64,000 bases of DNA, from positions 3,895,450-3,959,449 of the forward strand of contig VYZB01000040.1 of NCBI GenBank assembly GCA_013397455.1, given 5' to 3'. This DNA is from Crotophaga sulcirostris (taxonomy: Eukaryota; Chordata; Aves; Cuculiformes; Crotophagidae). This document shows, piece by piece, positions 35,901 through 49,125 of this stretch. The notes below the pieces were generated by a model. It was given only the letters and a program-made list of their open reading frames with translations, was not told the origin of the DNA and did no database searches. Each line of letters begins with the position of its first letter. The stretch's first letter is position 1. The translations under genes were made by a program, and so were the position numbers.

Positions 35901-38900
35901 AAAGCCACTTTCCAGTTTGTCCTAGGTATAGAAGCCTTTCTGTGTGGAGTCTCTGGAATATCTCTCTCTAGTGCTTTCAAATTCATCAAGGTGTTACACT
36001 GTACCATGGAAAATGGCATTGAATACAAGGTAGGAACTCCCCACAAACCTACATATTTGCCTTGAATAAATGAGGACTCCAAAAAGATGGAAATCTAAGT
36101 GACGCGTTGTGTGCAGGCAGTGGGAAGCATTAGAATCCATCTGGTAAGCTGCACAGCACAGGTATTAGTTTGCAAATCCTCTTTCAAAGCAAAATCAGTA
36201 GGACACAGCCACATCAGACCCATATAATTTTTCGGTTTGTGAATGCTTTCAGACACTTAATCATAGCCTGTGGCATGTACACAAGAGGATGTGCATCCGA
36301 GCGACGCTTGGTCCATATGCTCTGGAGCAATCCCCAGTTCCTCCTCAACTACAGCCAAAAGTGGCATGAATTTTGGGAAAATCATCTGTCTTGTTATCAT
36401 TAAGAGGATGGATGTATTCCCTCCCATATATTACAACCAATGTTTCCTTCATTATTAATCTCTTAAATGAGACAGTTACTCCCAAATGCGTCATCTTCCT
36501 TTAATAATATCACATCTTCAAAGCTTCTCATCTCTGCACCCAGACAGCATTTTGTTTCAGTCTGTCATTACCTGCAGCATGAAATTTGTTTTCTATTTCT
36601 CTTGCTTAGAAAAAAATGACAATTTTTCATATTCTGCCATAGATGCTCTGTGTGGCTAGACTTCATTCTATTAATGTTCACCTTCAGCCAAACACTATCT
36701 GCATGAAGATTCTGGCTTTTATTTTCGATGGAACTCAGCAAGGAGAGGCATATGCCTGCCACCAGCTCGTGCCACTCCTCTTGTGGCTTTAATTTTTCAT
36801 CTGTTCACCTTTTCGTAAAGCACCACTGAGTAAGAGCCTGGCAAGACATCAGTGTGCTCAAGGGTGTCTGGGAGCACAGATATGATTTCTCCCACACAAG
36901 TGATCCCACCAGAATCCAGCCCTGCTGCCCTGTGACAGATGGGGAGGAAACAGAGGTTGGAGGAAAAGAATAATTTATTTCTATGGAAGAGGTAGATAGC
37001 TGAACTTTTAAGTCCATCAACCCAGTGAGTAAACATGAACTGTGTCAGAGAGGAGGAGGAAGAGCCAATCTCTGGGGACAGGACAATGCAGGTCTGACAT
37101 CCTAACCTGGCTTTGCAACAGAAGGTTAGAGGGACACTGCAGCAGGTTGTTTGGTATGGTTGTCACCTCCTCAGCACTGGATTTTCTGAGCAAAAGCCAT
37201 CTTTTAGGTACTGCCTGTATACAGGTATGATTGCAGGACCTTTTACACTACCCTGTCATCCTCCAGATCTCTCCCAAAGTGGGCACTGGCAAAAAATCCA
37301 CTCTCCCTAAGGGTAAGTCACCAGTTTTTGGAATAGATATTTACTCTAAAAGTTATTGCCCTCCTCTGTGTTACCAGCCCTGGCTTTCCTAGCCAGGGTT
37401 TTATATTGTCTTGTAATGCAAATACCACCTCCCTCTGCCAGTAAAGGAAGAGATTGACTTGGAGCCAACAGAAATGAATTGTTCTCTGCTCATTGACCAA
37501 GCTGAGTAAAACATTGAAAGTAACCAAATAGCATATGTGTCTAAATTTACTCAGATTTATCATTTTTACCCAGATTACCCTGGTTCAGTGTAGGATTCTT
37601 AGGGGCATTTTTAACCTTTGCACTCCAAAAGGGAAAGGATCATGATACCTAATGCCCTTCAGGAGAAGGAAAATCTTAAAAGCTGGCTGTGATTGACAGC
37701 CTAGCTTCATAAACAGCATTACTTCTTCAGCAGACTGTGGTCTTTGGGAGTTCAGATCCAATCTCTGCCTGCTGAGCCCAGGTGTAGATAAAAATACCTT
37801 TACCCACCTTATATGCTGCAGCTGTGTTGCAGACAGGTAGTGTCTCCCTAGCCTGCACTTGGGGAAAAGTTCTTGCTGGCTTTAAATAATCTTGCACATT
37901 TGGTAGCATGTCAAACCATTTATATCTTTATGATACTGCACACCACTCAAGCAGGCAAGTGCTTTAAGATCATAAACCTTCTTGTAAAGAAAATCATAAC
38001 CTTCCTGTGCTCATTAAAGTATGGTGTTCTCAGCTGGAGATTCCCTTATTGGCTTTCTTAGGTTTCCAACACATTAAAGAGAAACCTACCAGCCAAGATG
38101 CAATTTAGGAGGAGTCAATCCTCTTAACTGAGGCAAGAACTGGGATCTTCTCTCTGTGTAGACCTGTCTACCAAGGCAAATGCAGGAAGGAGAGCTCTGT
38201 CCTGCCAGCACATGTGAGTGTTGCTTAGGCTTGGTGTACCATGATGGGCACCAGTGAAAATCAGTATTTAATGCAGTGTAATTGTAATGCAGTGTGGAGC
38301 TAAAATAGCTGCTGTCAGGCAGGTGGTTCCTAAAGTGCCCTTCCAGGATCAGTCACCGCCACGGCTTTATCCAGGTAGGAGCGGCAGCGATCTCCTGCAC
38401 ATGGAACAGGGCTGGCAAGGAAATGCAAGAGGGAGCACAGGATGGTGTTTAATAATGAATATCTGTGTCTCAAAGCACAGGCTGCAAGAGGCTGATTTAT
38501 AGGCACCAAGACAATAGACTATTGTGCTGTGTCACAGGGGCCATTTGGCTGGGTCTATTCATTCCTACAGATATATGAACTGCCCATGTCTTACAAATGA
38601 TCTCCTCCTTTCTTAGGTTGTTGCCTTCTCACTTCTTTTCTCTCTTGCTGTTCCTGGAGGCTATCTTTGAGCTGAAATGTATAAATATCTGACATCAGTG
38701 TATTAATTTTTTTCCTTGGCTGTGGTCAATGGCAGCATGAAAGGGTGTTGTCTAAGAGGGATTTTCCTACTTGTGGCAAAACCAGATCCTCTCGCTAGAA
38801 CTCGCTCTGCCCTTTCGTATTCTGGCATGTGTGTGCAGGGCTGCATGCACTGGGGGTAATGTGACAAATCAATGCTAATTATGATTAAGTGAGGACTAAG

Positions 38901-39798
38901 AAATCAGGTGTTCAGCTGTGAACTGCAAAGTTGCTCTTCACAGGTTCTTAATGAATGGTGTCACCAAACATTAGTGAGGCTGTGAAAATCTCTTGACAAA
39001 ATTGATTTTGCATTGTTATTGTGTAACTAGGAAAACAAAGACACAGTCAAGTCCCAACCCAAATTATGAACTGTGATTCTGGGAGACCCCAGTTCTTGGC
39101 TTCCCAGTATTGATGCCAAGGGCCCCATTCTCATGTGTTTGATGCTGTATTTCCCATCAGTGTAAAGTGGAGGAGAATTGCCATCTGGGAATAGAAAGAA
39201 GCACTTGCTATCTCCATTCCGTTTTCATTTCTTTGGTCCAAATAATGCTGCAGAGTACAAGACTAGAGAACAGACTGCTATCTAACAAAGTATATTAGAA
39301 ACATGGTTAGAAACTTAGTATTCAACAACCAGGAAATGGCAGCACTAATATTGTTTGTGCAATGTTAATTCAGGCCCCTCCGTACACACGCATTTGAGGA
39401 CAGACTGTAACTGCACACATTGTTTCCGCTAGTTCCCTGCCTCATTTAGTACCCAGAAAGGATGATGCTCAATTAGTGAGCAGCTAGTCAATAATCTCTT
39501 GTATCCATATTGTTCAGTGGAAGGGTCCTGTGCCTTGTTTAATGCCCATCTTTAAACCCTGCCCTGAATACAGATTTGCTTGCTTTCTCCTGGCCATGTC
39601 TCTGGACCTCTTTGGTATTTGGGTACTTCACAAACATTTGTGCTTTTTGTTGCAGCCTGTGAGTTTATTACTGAGACCAACTCTCTCATACCAACAAGGG
39701 AACTGAGACACAGACCAAGGCCGGAAACAGTCTTTACATTTTAATGTCCAGTTTATGATACAAATGACTGATTATTCCATTTTTAACCCCTTAATATT
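26992..39798. other. Unique non-coding stretch
   Basis: No supported gene or transposon. 30638-30669 is T-rich, and 34233-34258 is an ATA/AATA-rich microsatellite-like patch. 34823-35527 opens the longest frame of the window (minus strand, 234 codons), but it sits in a GC-rich stretch, overlaps a 145-codon frame on the opposite strand, and shows no domain. A weak CTCF-like word lies at 29279-29295. Local CpG content rises slightly near 38350-38400 without reaching island level. Confidence 0.5.
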
Positions 39799-40031
39799 CA
39801 CAGTATCACACAGTATCACAGTATAACCAGGTTGGAAGAGACCTCTGAGATCATCAAGTCCAACCTATAAGCCAACACTAACACCATCCCATCACCTAAA
39901 CCATGGCACTCAGTGCCTCATCCAATCTTCCCTTAAACTCATCATGGGTCGGCGACTCCACCACCTCCCTGGGCAGCGCATTCCAGTGGCCAATCACCCT
40001 TTCAGTGAAGAACTTCTTCCTTATTATCAAA
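39799..40031 (-). mobile_element. CR1 LINE, 5'-truncated 3' end, younger subfamily
   Basis: On the minus strand it ends in GATACTGTG-type repeats (plus: CACAGTATCACACAGTATCA), preceded by the 3' UTR and the C-terminal ORF2 codons. It differs from the 49828 copy by only a handful of substitutions over about 200 bases, including a changed stretch just before GGGTCGGCGACTCC. The two therefore belong to one recent subfamily. The 5' breakpoint is near 40031, where similarity stops. It is a non-functional fragment. Confidence 0.95.
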
Positions 40032-41343
40032 GCCTATGGCAGAATGAACTCAGTTGAGGATAACCATCATTCATGTCTTTCTCTCGGAAACAGCCACGTT
40101 GAACCCTTTGCTATTGCATGTGTATGAGCAGGGCAGACACTGTGCTGGAGCTCTGAGCCTTGGCTCTCAGCAGTGTCAGGTGGATCAGGCTAGTTACACA
40201 TGGAATAAAACCAACAGATCTGTTTTGGCAGGCCCAGCCAGACAGAGCAGGAATATGTCTAAACCCTCCTGGCAGAGCTGCCAGGGCAGGCTGTCAGCAG
40301 GCAGCCTGGACTCGGACACAGGGGTTGTGGTGGGTAGAAGGCTGGGCACGCTCTGTCAAATCTCACTCTGGAGACTGATCTTTCAGAGCAGTACACGCAA
40401 AGTTAATATAGCCTTGGCCTCAGGTTTTCAAGATTAATGGCAGCATTGGTACCCCTAGAGCCAAGTGTCAGTCTTCAGAAAGTGTCATCCAAAAATTGCA
40501 GGCTAGTTTTAAAAATACGCTGCGAGCAATTTGTCTGCAGTCATATGGGAAATCTGTGGCAGGCTGGAAATACAATGTGGACATCTATCTCCCAGCCCTG
40601 TGTTTTAATAACAAAGCTGTACTTCCCACATACTCATCTACTTAGTTATTTTTTCCTCTATCAGAACCATTCTTTACACATGTCTATTTTTTTTCCCACA
40701 ACAGCTTTACAAGGGTGGGTCTCTGTTGTAGGGCATTTCTTTACACAAAATACTGAGAGTATTTTAATGAATATTGTTTGTAGAGCTCTGTGAAAATATT
40801 TTTGATGATTAACTTTCAAGCACTCTGAATTAATATGCTGGCCTGCAGGAGCATAATATGGTGAGAATTTAATTCAGCAGTGAGATACAATGCAAAGGGA
40901 CTTGTACCTTGTCTAAAAAATATTAACATTTTAGTAACTGCATTAGAAGGGGCACAATGCTACAGCATGTTGCATTCAAAAATACTGATGAGTTAGGGTA
41001 AACTGAAATGTAGTTTTTTGAAGTAACACTTGGGGAACAGCTAGTCAGACCTTTTTGCTTTGTGAAATTTATACTCAATGCTTCCAGGTACAAGATGGGT
41101 GTCTTTAAAATTTTCTAGCTAATAAAATTAACAAGGATAGTTATAAGTGAGGCTAAACAGCTAATTTCAACTGGTACTTAATTTTTACAGAAACTTTGTA
41201 TACCTGGTGAGTCAGGAGCTGAGCTAAGTGAAGGCATCAGTTCAAGCCATTGGCCAGGAGATGCTAAGAGCATCATGGTAGTTCTTAACCAAGTTACTCA
41301 AAGCTTGATACATATCAAAGAGGATCATACTTACCTCCACCCC

Positions 41344-41379
41344 ACAGTAACCTGAAAAGAAATACAGTAACCTGAAAAG
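41344..41379. repeat. Direct repeat of 16 bp with 20-bp period
   Basis: ACAGTAACCTGAAAAG occurs at 41344-41359 and again at 41364-41379, separated by AAAT. The repeat is exact and probably a local slippage duplication. Confidence 0.9.
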
Positions 41380-42758
41380 GTTATTGTCAAAACTCCTATT
41401 TAGACACTCGTTACTGTATTTCTTTACCTGCCTACCATGGAAATAGTTTAAGAGCAAAGTCATCCTCTCTGCAGGGTGCAGAGCTCTACTGGCTATTTTA
41501 AGACATACAGGCAGCAGGAGAGGAAGGACTACTGATGATTTGAGAAATGATAATCACTGTGCAAGGGCAAGAAGCACAAGTGCCAGTGATTCAGAAAATT
41601 GTGTGCCAGCCAAAGGACTGTGAGGTGAAGGGGTGTTGGAGCAACAACCGCTGCACAGCCCAGGCTGTGGAGGATGCTGTTCATTTCAGATGCGAGTGTG
41701 CAGTCGTGGCTGAGTTTCAAAGCCACATCAGCCAACCATGAGATATTTCTGAGCAGTGAATTGTGAATAACCTCTTCCAAAGCCTGCATCTACCTCTTTG
41801 AAATCACATTGCAGAGATTTTTCTGGTGGCAGAGTTATGATTTAAGGACAGGTTCTGTTTTTGTGGCAGGGTGATCTCTGGAGAGCTGTTTGTATAAGCC
41901 GCAGCAGTGACTTAACGATTGGATGAGGGACAGCAGACTGAAAGGCCAAGGAGCAAAACCTGTGGATATATTTTAGACCTGATTCTTCTATATTAACTTT
42001 TGGTAACAAGCATCTAAACTAGCAGGAGACAAATCAGGTGAAATAACTACTCACAGGGAGGCTCCAATGGCTATAAAAGGAACATAGACAGTGTAAGTAT
42101 CTAACTTGGACATCTAAGGTTTGGTGAGGTGTATGTGACCCATGCCATGAGATGCACATTGTGAGGTCAAGAGGACTCGGTGTCATTCCTTGCTGAGGTG
42201 AAGGTGGGTCTCTGCATGATACAGAAAATAGAAGTCTTTGCTATAAATGGTGGAGAATATATCTATAGGAATTCACACGAACCACTAGACAGATGTTTGG
42301 GAAGTAATGCTTATGATAATTAATGAAAAAGTTATTGCTGAAATACAGAGGCAGAGACACAGATGATGAGAAACAAACTCACTGACTGAAAGATGTTTTC
42401 CAGCAATTACAGCCATATTAACTTTTGATAGGCTATGAAATCATGGTGTCCATATAGCAGCAGAGCATGCACCAATTATATGCTACCCAAAAAAGTAATT
42501 GCCCTGTGCAGTTACTTCTCATCCAAATGGGTGCTTTGCCCTACGTTCTTCACGTCTCCTGAGTCCTGTAATTGTTAGCAGTATTTGTGGCTTCTGGACC
42601 TCATGATGAATTCATAGGCTGGTGAGACCCCATTGCTTCTTCATCAATCTTTCAGAAAGGCAGGGACCAACTGGCCTTGCCATACGTCTGTATCATTGCA
42701 TACAGAGCAAAACGCAGTGGTAAAAAATGAAGAGCTTCCAAAAGGAGTACTTACTATC

Positions 42759-42775
42759 TTTTTTTTTTTTTTTTT
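42759..42775 (+). repeat. T17 homopolymer
   Basis: Seventeen consecutive T. There is no CR1 or other element next to it that would make it a retrotransposon tail. Confidence 0.95.
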
Positions 42776-42861
42776 GACATATTGTCCAGAGGGAAGTGGG
42801 AGAGAGAGATTTGGAAGAGATGTCACAAAAGTGTTAAGAAGCTGTCAGTGTAATGCTGTCA

Positions 42862-42877
42862 TGTGTTAATTAACACA
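42862..42877. promoter_or_regulatory. 16-bp perfect palindrome, HNF1/POU-like
   Basis: TGTGTTAATTAACACA is exactly self-complementary. Its core GTTAATTAAC resembles a dimeric HNF1-type or POU-homeodomain site but lacks the usual central base of HNF1. It opens a ~350-bp AT-rich stretch without repeats that also holds SOX- and TCF-like words. A regulatory role is inference only. Confidence 0.35.
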
Positions 42878-43098
42878 GAGGAGAAAATGATTATACTGAA
42901 ATTATACAAATAGCCCTATCTCAGCTTAGCAGCAATTGAGTGGAGTTTAAATCACACACCAGAATTAATTGAATATTGCATCCAAATGCCTTGGAACTTA
43001 TCGCAGCGCAAATCACCCCAGAACAATAGCAGGCCTCATCATTAGTTGGTATGAATTGGTTTACCCCACTGATATACCTTATCAAACCAGTGCTGTCA

Positions 43099-43146
43099 AA
43101 CAATAGGAAACAATAATCAAAGGACTTATTTCAACCACTGAACAAT
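43099..43146 (+). promoter_or_regulatory. Cluster of SOX-like and TCF/LEF-like words
   Basis: AACAATAG (43099-43106), AACAATAATCAAAGG (43109-43123) and AACAAT (43141-43146) give three SOX-type AACAAT words. One is joined to ATCAAAG, the reverse complement of a TCF/LEF CTTTGAT site. All lie within 48 bases. SOX-TCF juxtaposition is known in Wnt-responsive enhancers, but the words are short and AT-rich, so chance is possible. Confidence 0.25.
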
Positions 43147-46100
43147 TCCAGCAGCAGCTCAGAAGAAGAAAGGATATTGTTATCAATTATCCCAGCACAA
43201 AGTCTCAGTGCTAACTGATGTTACCAGACCAAAACCATTACTAAAAGAAAAGAAAGTAGCCTCGGGGACCAGCTCTTGCTCCTGAGGAGATACCCAGAAA
43301 TGGGCCAAATTTACCACTTTGCGCTAAGGTAAACTTAGCCACTGTCTCCCCACCGACAGTAAGCCTGTGGATATTTCCCCATGGATGCTCTCTGCTCTTG
43401 TGGTTATACATCACCCATTCCAGGGACAATTTGAGATGGGGCTGTCCTCAGATCACGAAGAGAGCATGGAGTTACAAACTTTTTCAAGATATCTGGGCTT
43501 CAGTGAGCTTTGGAGATCCCCCAGCTTCAGAGATAACATAAAAACTCCTCCAAAGTCAGTGGGCTTGCTCAGGATAAAAGGCTGTATATGTGGGAGAGTC
43601 CAGGAAAAGAGCACCTCTTTCACCCTGCTGCATCCCTCCCTTCTTAATATCCTGAAAGTTTTCTGAGCAGAAAGTCCTTAATCTTCTAAATTGCAGGTAA
43701 CACTAATCTGAAAAGCCTCCTGTAATTGTAAAAGTAATTCAAAACTGGAAATGTTCACAGCTTGTAAATCTCCTTACAACTGCATGCAAACCCAAGAAAA
43801 TACAGAGGAAACACATGCATCACATGTGAACAAATGAAATTAGCAGCCAGCTTGCTGCTAGTGTCTTTGTGTTACAAACTTGTCAAACACTCATCCTGGT
43901 TATACAATTATGGCTTTTGTAGTGCACTTCCACTTGGCCTCCAGAGCCACCAGCTGAGCTAGTCACCCCAAATCAGCAAAACCTTCAATCTTCTGCACAC
44001 CACATCACAAGCATGCCCTTCTCAGCTCCTTTTTTTTTTTTTTTCCTGAGCTTTCTGACACAGGCTGCCTCTCTCCAGCTACGTTTTCTTCAACAGTTTT
44101 CTGGGGACTCTCCCATAACAACAATAAGGTGAATTTACTCTACACAGCTTACAGTCGCTATTTCTCCCAGGGAGTGCAGTGATTATTTCCCTCTCAGGAG
44201 TTATGCCAGGTTTCTGGCACTGGCACCACCTGGCATGTCACTAGAAGATGGTGCCAGCCCTCGTGACTGCCAGTGCATCTCTTGGCTGCTGCACTCCCAG
44301 GTGCTGATCCCCAGTCCCTGTGGGTCTGGTCCTAGGGGTGTTGCAGGGTAACCAGCAACCGTCAATCAACTGTAGCGTTTTGCTGTGCCCCTTCATCTCT
44401 TCCAACTCATTTCTCCCTGTTGTTCAGTTCCTCTGTTCCTTTTTTTTGCTGCACTCTTTTCCCCTCTCCAAAATGCCACAAGACACTTTTCCCAGCAATT
44501 TTTGCTGCTTCTGTACTTCCTATATCTTTCCTCTGTTTATTAGCTCCCACTAGATCATATCTTGGGGTATAATGAGATGGGGGGTTAATAAACTCTTTGA
44601 GGTGGCCTCCTCCAAAGTGTCCTGTCAAGCCCGTGACCACCATGTGCATATATATAGGAAATATCCTCACCCCCAATTCCACTCCAAACCCCTCTCCTCT
44701 GCAATAGGTTTCCCCTTATTCCTCTATCTCTCTTCTGCCTCAGTGCAGAGTATCTGGTACCTGGGGTGAAGAAGTACAGACCAGCCACCAACTCAGAAGA
44801 CATTACCTCTCTGCTTCTCTTCTCCTCCTATGGCACTGGGGACAACCTGTGTGGCCAGTGACCACGCTGGGGAAGAGAAGCTTATGTGCAACGCAGGAAG
44901 ACAGGGCAGTGCAGCTGGAGAGCAACACGTTGAGGTATGTGAGGCTCAGGAAGCAGCCTGAGGAGTTTTGTGGACCAGTGGGAAGAGGCTGTCAACTCAC
45001 CCCATCCCTGCTCAGGACCTAAAGTCAGGACTAAGACAAGGTGGGTTCTTTCCTTTTCATCCTCATGATGACCCCAGCCATGATGCTGGACTCTGGCCAG
45101 TGGTGACTGGCTCAGAGCCTCCTAAATTATTTCTTTCATCATTACTCTATCAACAGTGTACTAGAGACAATTTGAATCAAAAGGGAAAGTCAGGATTGCT
45201 CTGATTTATTTTTTCATACATGGCTGTCATCTGGCCAGGTTGTTTCTCTCTGAAGGTTCTTTGTAGTTTCCTTCTGTTCCTGTAAATTGCTTGTGCTGGG
45301 CAACATTTCAGCACTAAGTATTATACCTTGTGTAGGACCCATGGTTTGTTTGCAAGTGAAGAGGTTTTCTACTACTTGCAGCGAAGTCCTCCAGAAACCT
45401 CTTTTCCACTCCAAACCACCCCACTGGGGGCTGCCTGGGGAGGCAAGGACAGTTTGTGGTGCAACAGATGTCTACAGTGCAACAGGGTGCAATATAAGGC
45501 CAGGGACTGTGACCTCCTACCACTCATGGCTCCGAGGTGCCTTTATTAGGATCATGTGTAGAGCTTTCCCGTGCACGCAGAACTGGAGCTGCAGACCCAG
45601 GGTCTGCCCCATGGACAGTCAAGCAGAACAGCAGGGCAGGGTGCTGACACATTGCTGCATTTCAGAGAGACACAGCAAGCAACCAGGGCTCAGATATCCC
45701 GTGTGTGCATGTGAAAGTCAACACAGGAAGGCAGCCCTACGGGAAAAACAACCTTCCTCTCCGTTGCTCACCTTTGTCACCTTTTCTGTGTGTGATCAAC
45801 CTCCCAGCTTTGCTCTGGAAAACTTCCAGAGTTCTGCTAATCTCTACGAGTTTTCTGCCTGCCTTTTCCTATCTTTGTGGTGCTTGGCAATTTTACCTTC
45901 TCATTCAGTTATTTATAATGATCCTAATATGCAAGAGGAATTTACAAAAACAATATAAAAAGATGTTTTGTCCAATAAAGAAATGACTACCATCATCTGG
46001 TTGGAGGAAAACTGCGAAATTTTAATTACTTTGTGAGTGGCACATGCAGAAGGACATGATTTCCACATGTGTTCAAGGAGTTAGCGTACTTCTGATGTAA

Positions 46101-49071
46101 TTACTGTGCAGCTGACAGCATTAGGCATAAACAGGAGCAATAAGCAGTGTCAGGAGGTTTAGGAAAAGGAAATGTGACGTCTGGAAGGCTAAGGTTCAGA
46201 ATAATGCACTAGACAACAGACTGTTTAAAAATATAAACATACATACCAAAAAAGGAGATAGAGAAAGGAGTAGAGAAAGCCACAAAATTGTTCAAAAATA
46301 GAACCAGGTAGGAAAACGGATGGAGCCAAATCACACTGAAAATGCTTTTGATTTGGAGCATGCAAGCTACCTATCAGAAGGACAGGATTCATGCAGCAGC
46401 CACTTCCCAGGTTCATGTGGGATGCTCAGGGGCTTCTCCAAACACCTAAAACAAAAGTGGAGCACAAGCCTTCATCCCTACAATGTGAGTACAGTGCAAG
46501 TTTGTGTACTAATCTGGGACTGGTCTGTATTTTCTGTATCAGCAAGGCTGGCAGTGCCTCTTACTCCTTGGACTGCTGATAATGTTGGTTGTCAGCCCTC
46601 GGTATCTCTTATTTTGGGGTTGGATTTTTTTCTGTAGCTGAAAAACTGAGAGGAAATTGGATTTTGTTTGCTCCGAGAGCTCTCCAAATGTTCATGGAAA
46701 TGAAAAATTTTTGTCCTTTGCACTCCATTTGTGGCAAATATTTTTTTTTACATTTTTAACTCTATGATAGGACAAATGAATAAAACTACAGTAAATCTTG
46801 TTTCCAACCATTTTGGTTAAAAAGAGATGCTGTGATGGCCATTGTATTTCTTGTACCCTACAAGGTCTGCTTGTTTGCACCAGTGTGAGTGAGGCTAAAT
46901 GATGCGGAGAGCAGTGGATGGGGCTTGAAGATTTGAGTTTCATTTACACCTCAGTTACAAGTCAGTTACTAGCCTGTGGGTCTCCACTGCCCTCCTGTGC
47001 AGAGGTACTGACCTCTTTAGTAAACTCATGAGGGACCAGCAGATGAAAGGCTGGATGGTGTGTAGCTCCAGGAGCTGCCTTCGGCTCGGCAAACAGCAAT
47101 TATCGCACGCAGGCGAAGGGAGCGCTGCCGCCCTGAGCCTCTCATGTGGGATGCAAAGCTGAGCTAGTACAGACCTAGCCCTGTGTCAGGGTAGTTGAGT
47201 GGATGGTGATTAACAAATTAGAAGTCCTTTTGTCTCTAACTGACCCTTTGCAACCCAGGAAAAGGCACTGTACTTCCCACTGCCTTATGCAGCAATGCCA
47301 ACAAAGGCTGTGAGGGATGGCTCTTCGGCCAGGTACAGTTCAGCTCCTGGAAATGTTTGGTTTTGTTTCCCTGTGTGTCTGCTGTGCTTTTAAGGCAAGA
47401 ATCAGAGCAGTAAGCAAGACCTTTAACCACAGCTACCCTAAATAACTTGTTATTTGGTCCTAGTGCAAAACATGCACTGAGCTGTTCTTACAAATGGGTA
47501 GAGAACTAGCAAAAAACCATCAAGCCCTGATCTAAGCTACACAAAGGGCAAACCCAAGGTCTACTTTCAGTTTTGGTCTTTCTTCTGACCTAGGCATGGC
47601 TCAAAGGGAGACTTGGTAGTGGGGTCAGGCACCACTCCTTGCTAAGAAAATGCTGCAGTGAATTTTGTCAGCAGACAGTGGTGAGCTGTGGTGGTACAGG
47701 TTTCCATGTTGTTCATGGTGTTTAACTTCCCTCTGTAGGATGGATGTAGGTTCTGTAAATTAAAGGGAACTGTATTATAAATCACTTCTTTGCTTTTCAC
47801 TCATTCTTCTCTCTTTTGCGAAATACTTCACTTACCATGCTGCTTTCATTCATAATCAGTTATTATTAATTAGCAGGAAATACAGAATTTTCAAATTCTG
47901 AGGGAGAGTGGAGAAGAGAGCCTCTGAGCCTAGAATTTGCAATGATTTTTTTGTCTACCTCCTCAAACACTGTAGGGAGACGTACAGTCTTTATTCACTT
48001 GGCTGTGAGCAGATTCTTTGGACTGCGCTTTGCTGAAGTACCTCCTACAGGTAACCCCAGATGGTGTTGTCATGTACAGCTATGGCAAAAATAGCTCAAG
48101 TTCCCATCTCTACCTCTGGATGTTTGTTCCCTGCCTCGGGTCTGGGGGTGTAATAAGCTCACACCGGTTTGCTTTCAGCAAACAAGAAGCAGCTTTGTGA
48201 ATGTGGAGTGCAAATATCCCTCTTTACATGACCTCCACTACAGGAAAAGAAAAAGCAGCACTCATGACCTCTTGTCAGGTTTCATAATATTGCTTGACCT
48301 TTCACTACAAGGACCTCTTCAGATTTTTAAGACTATATGAGAAACCTTTTATTCATCCCGGTACCTGCAAGTTGTTGAATTAGGTCTTGAAATCACTGGA
48401 AGTCTTTTTGTTGCCTTTAGAGGAATGCTGGCAGATCACCTGTGGTCCTGCACATGGGAGAGCTCTCCTGTCAGACATCGTAGGCTGAGCCCAGACCTGC
48501 TTAGCTGGTATCAAAAGGATCATATGGTCCTCAGTAGCAGTCAGCAGGTGAACAAGCAGCACACAGAGCCTTGTTTACAGCTGCAGCTTTCTCTCTCTGT
48601 TACATCTGAGAAGTGACTGAAATGTGCCTTCTGGGATTTACTTCCAACAACCATTAACGGTGTCTTGGATTCAGCCTTCCTTGGTTTGCCTCCTTTGCAC
48701 CTTTCCAGTGAGCTGCCTAATACATCTTATGTTTTCCATAGCTTTAAGCAGAGGCATACCTTGATGGAACATGTTTTAAGAACAGCTTTGCTGGTTTTTA
48801 TACCCATTGTAATAAAACCTGTTCACAGGATAATATGGTGCCCACTAAGTAGAGCCCATTCTTGGAACAGCAGTTTGCTGCAGTGTACAAATAAGGTGGA
48901 TTACTTTAGTCATTTAAAGGTATTTCCAGTCATAGTCATTCCTGGGTGACATGGATGGATATTTTTCCAAACTGGGCCACACAATATTATAGCTTCAGTC
49001 AGAACACCAGATGAGTTGATGTGTACTCAGATAAGTCATCCCAAGAACCTTTCAGGTGTGGGATGGGAAAT

Positions 49072-49125
49072 CTATTAACATATTATTAGGACCTGATCCT
49101 ATTAACATATTATTAGGACCTGATC
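49072..49125. repeat. Perfect 27-bp tandem duplication
   Basis: The unit at 49072-49098 is repeated exactly at 49099-49125 with no spacer; both begin CTATTAACATATT and end GGACCTGATC. Zero differences in 27 bases imply a recent event or an assembly artefact. Confidence 0.95.

Larger units (their letters stand above)
40032..49071. other. Unique non-coding stretch
   Basis: No supported gene or recognised transposon. A 223-codon plus frame at 45287-45958 has no domain and competes with frames in other registers, so it is not called. It also contains a 16-bp direct repeat (41344-41379), a T17 run (42759-42775), the palindrome and SOX/TCF-like cluster at 42862-43146, a T-run near 44031-44044, a short hairpin at 44220-44257 and a small CpG cluster at 47081-47132. 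Confidence 0.5.

Noticed and set aside
45287..45958. 223-codon plus-strand ORF
   Set aside because: No recognisable domain, competing frames in the same region, and a composition typical of translated non-coding DNA.
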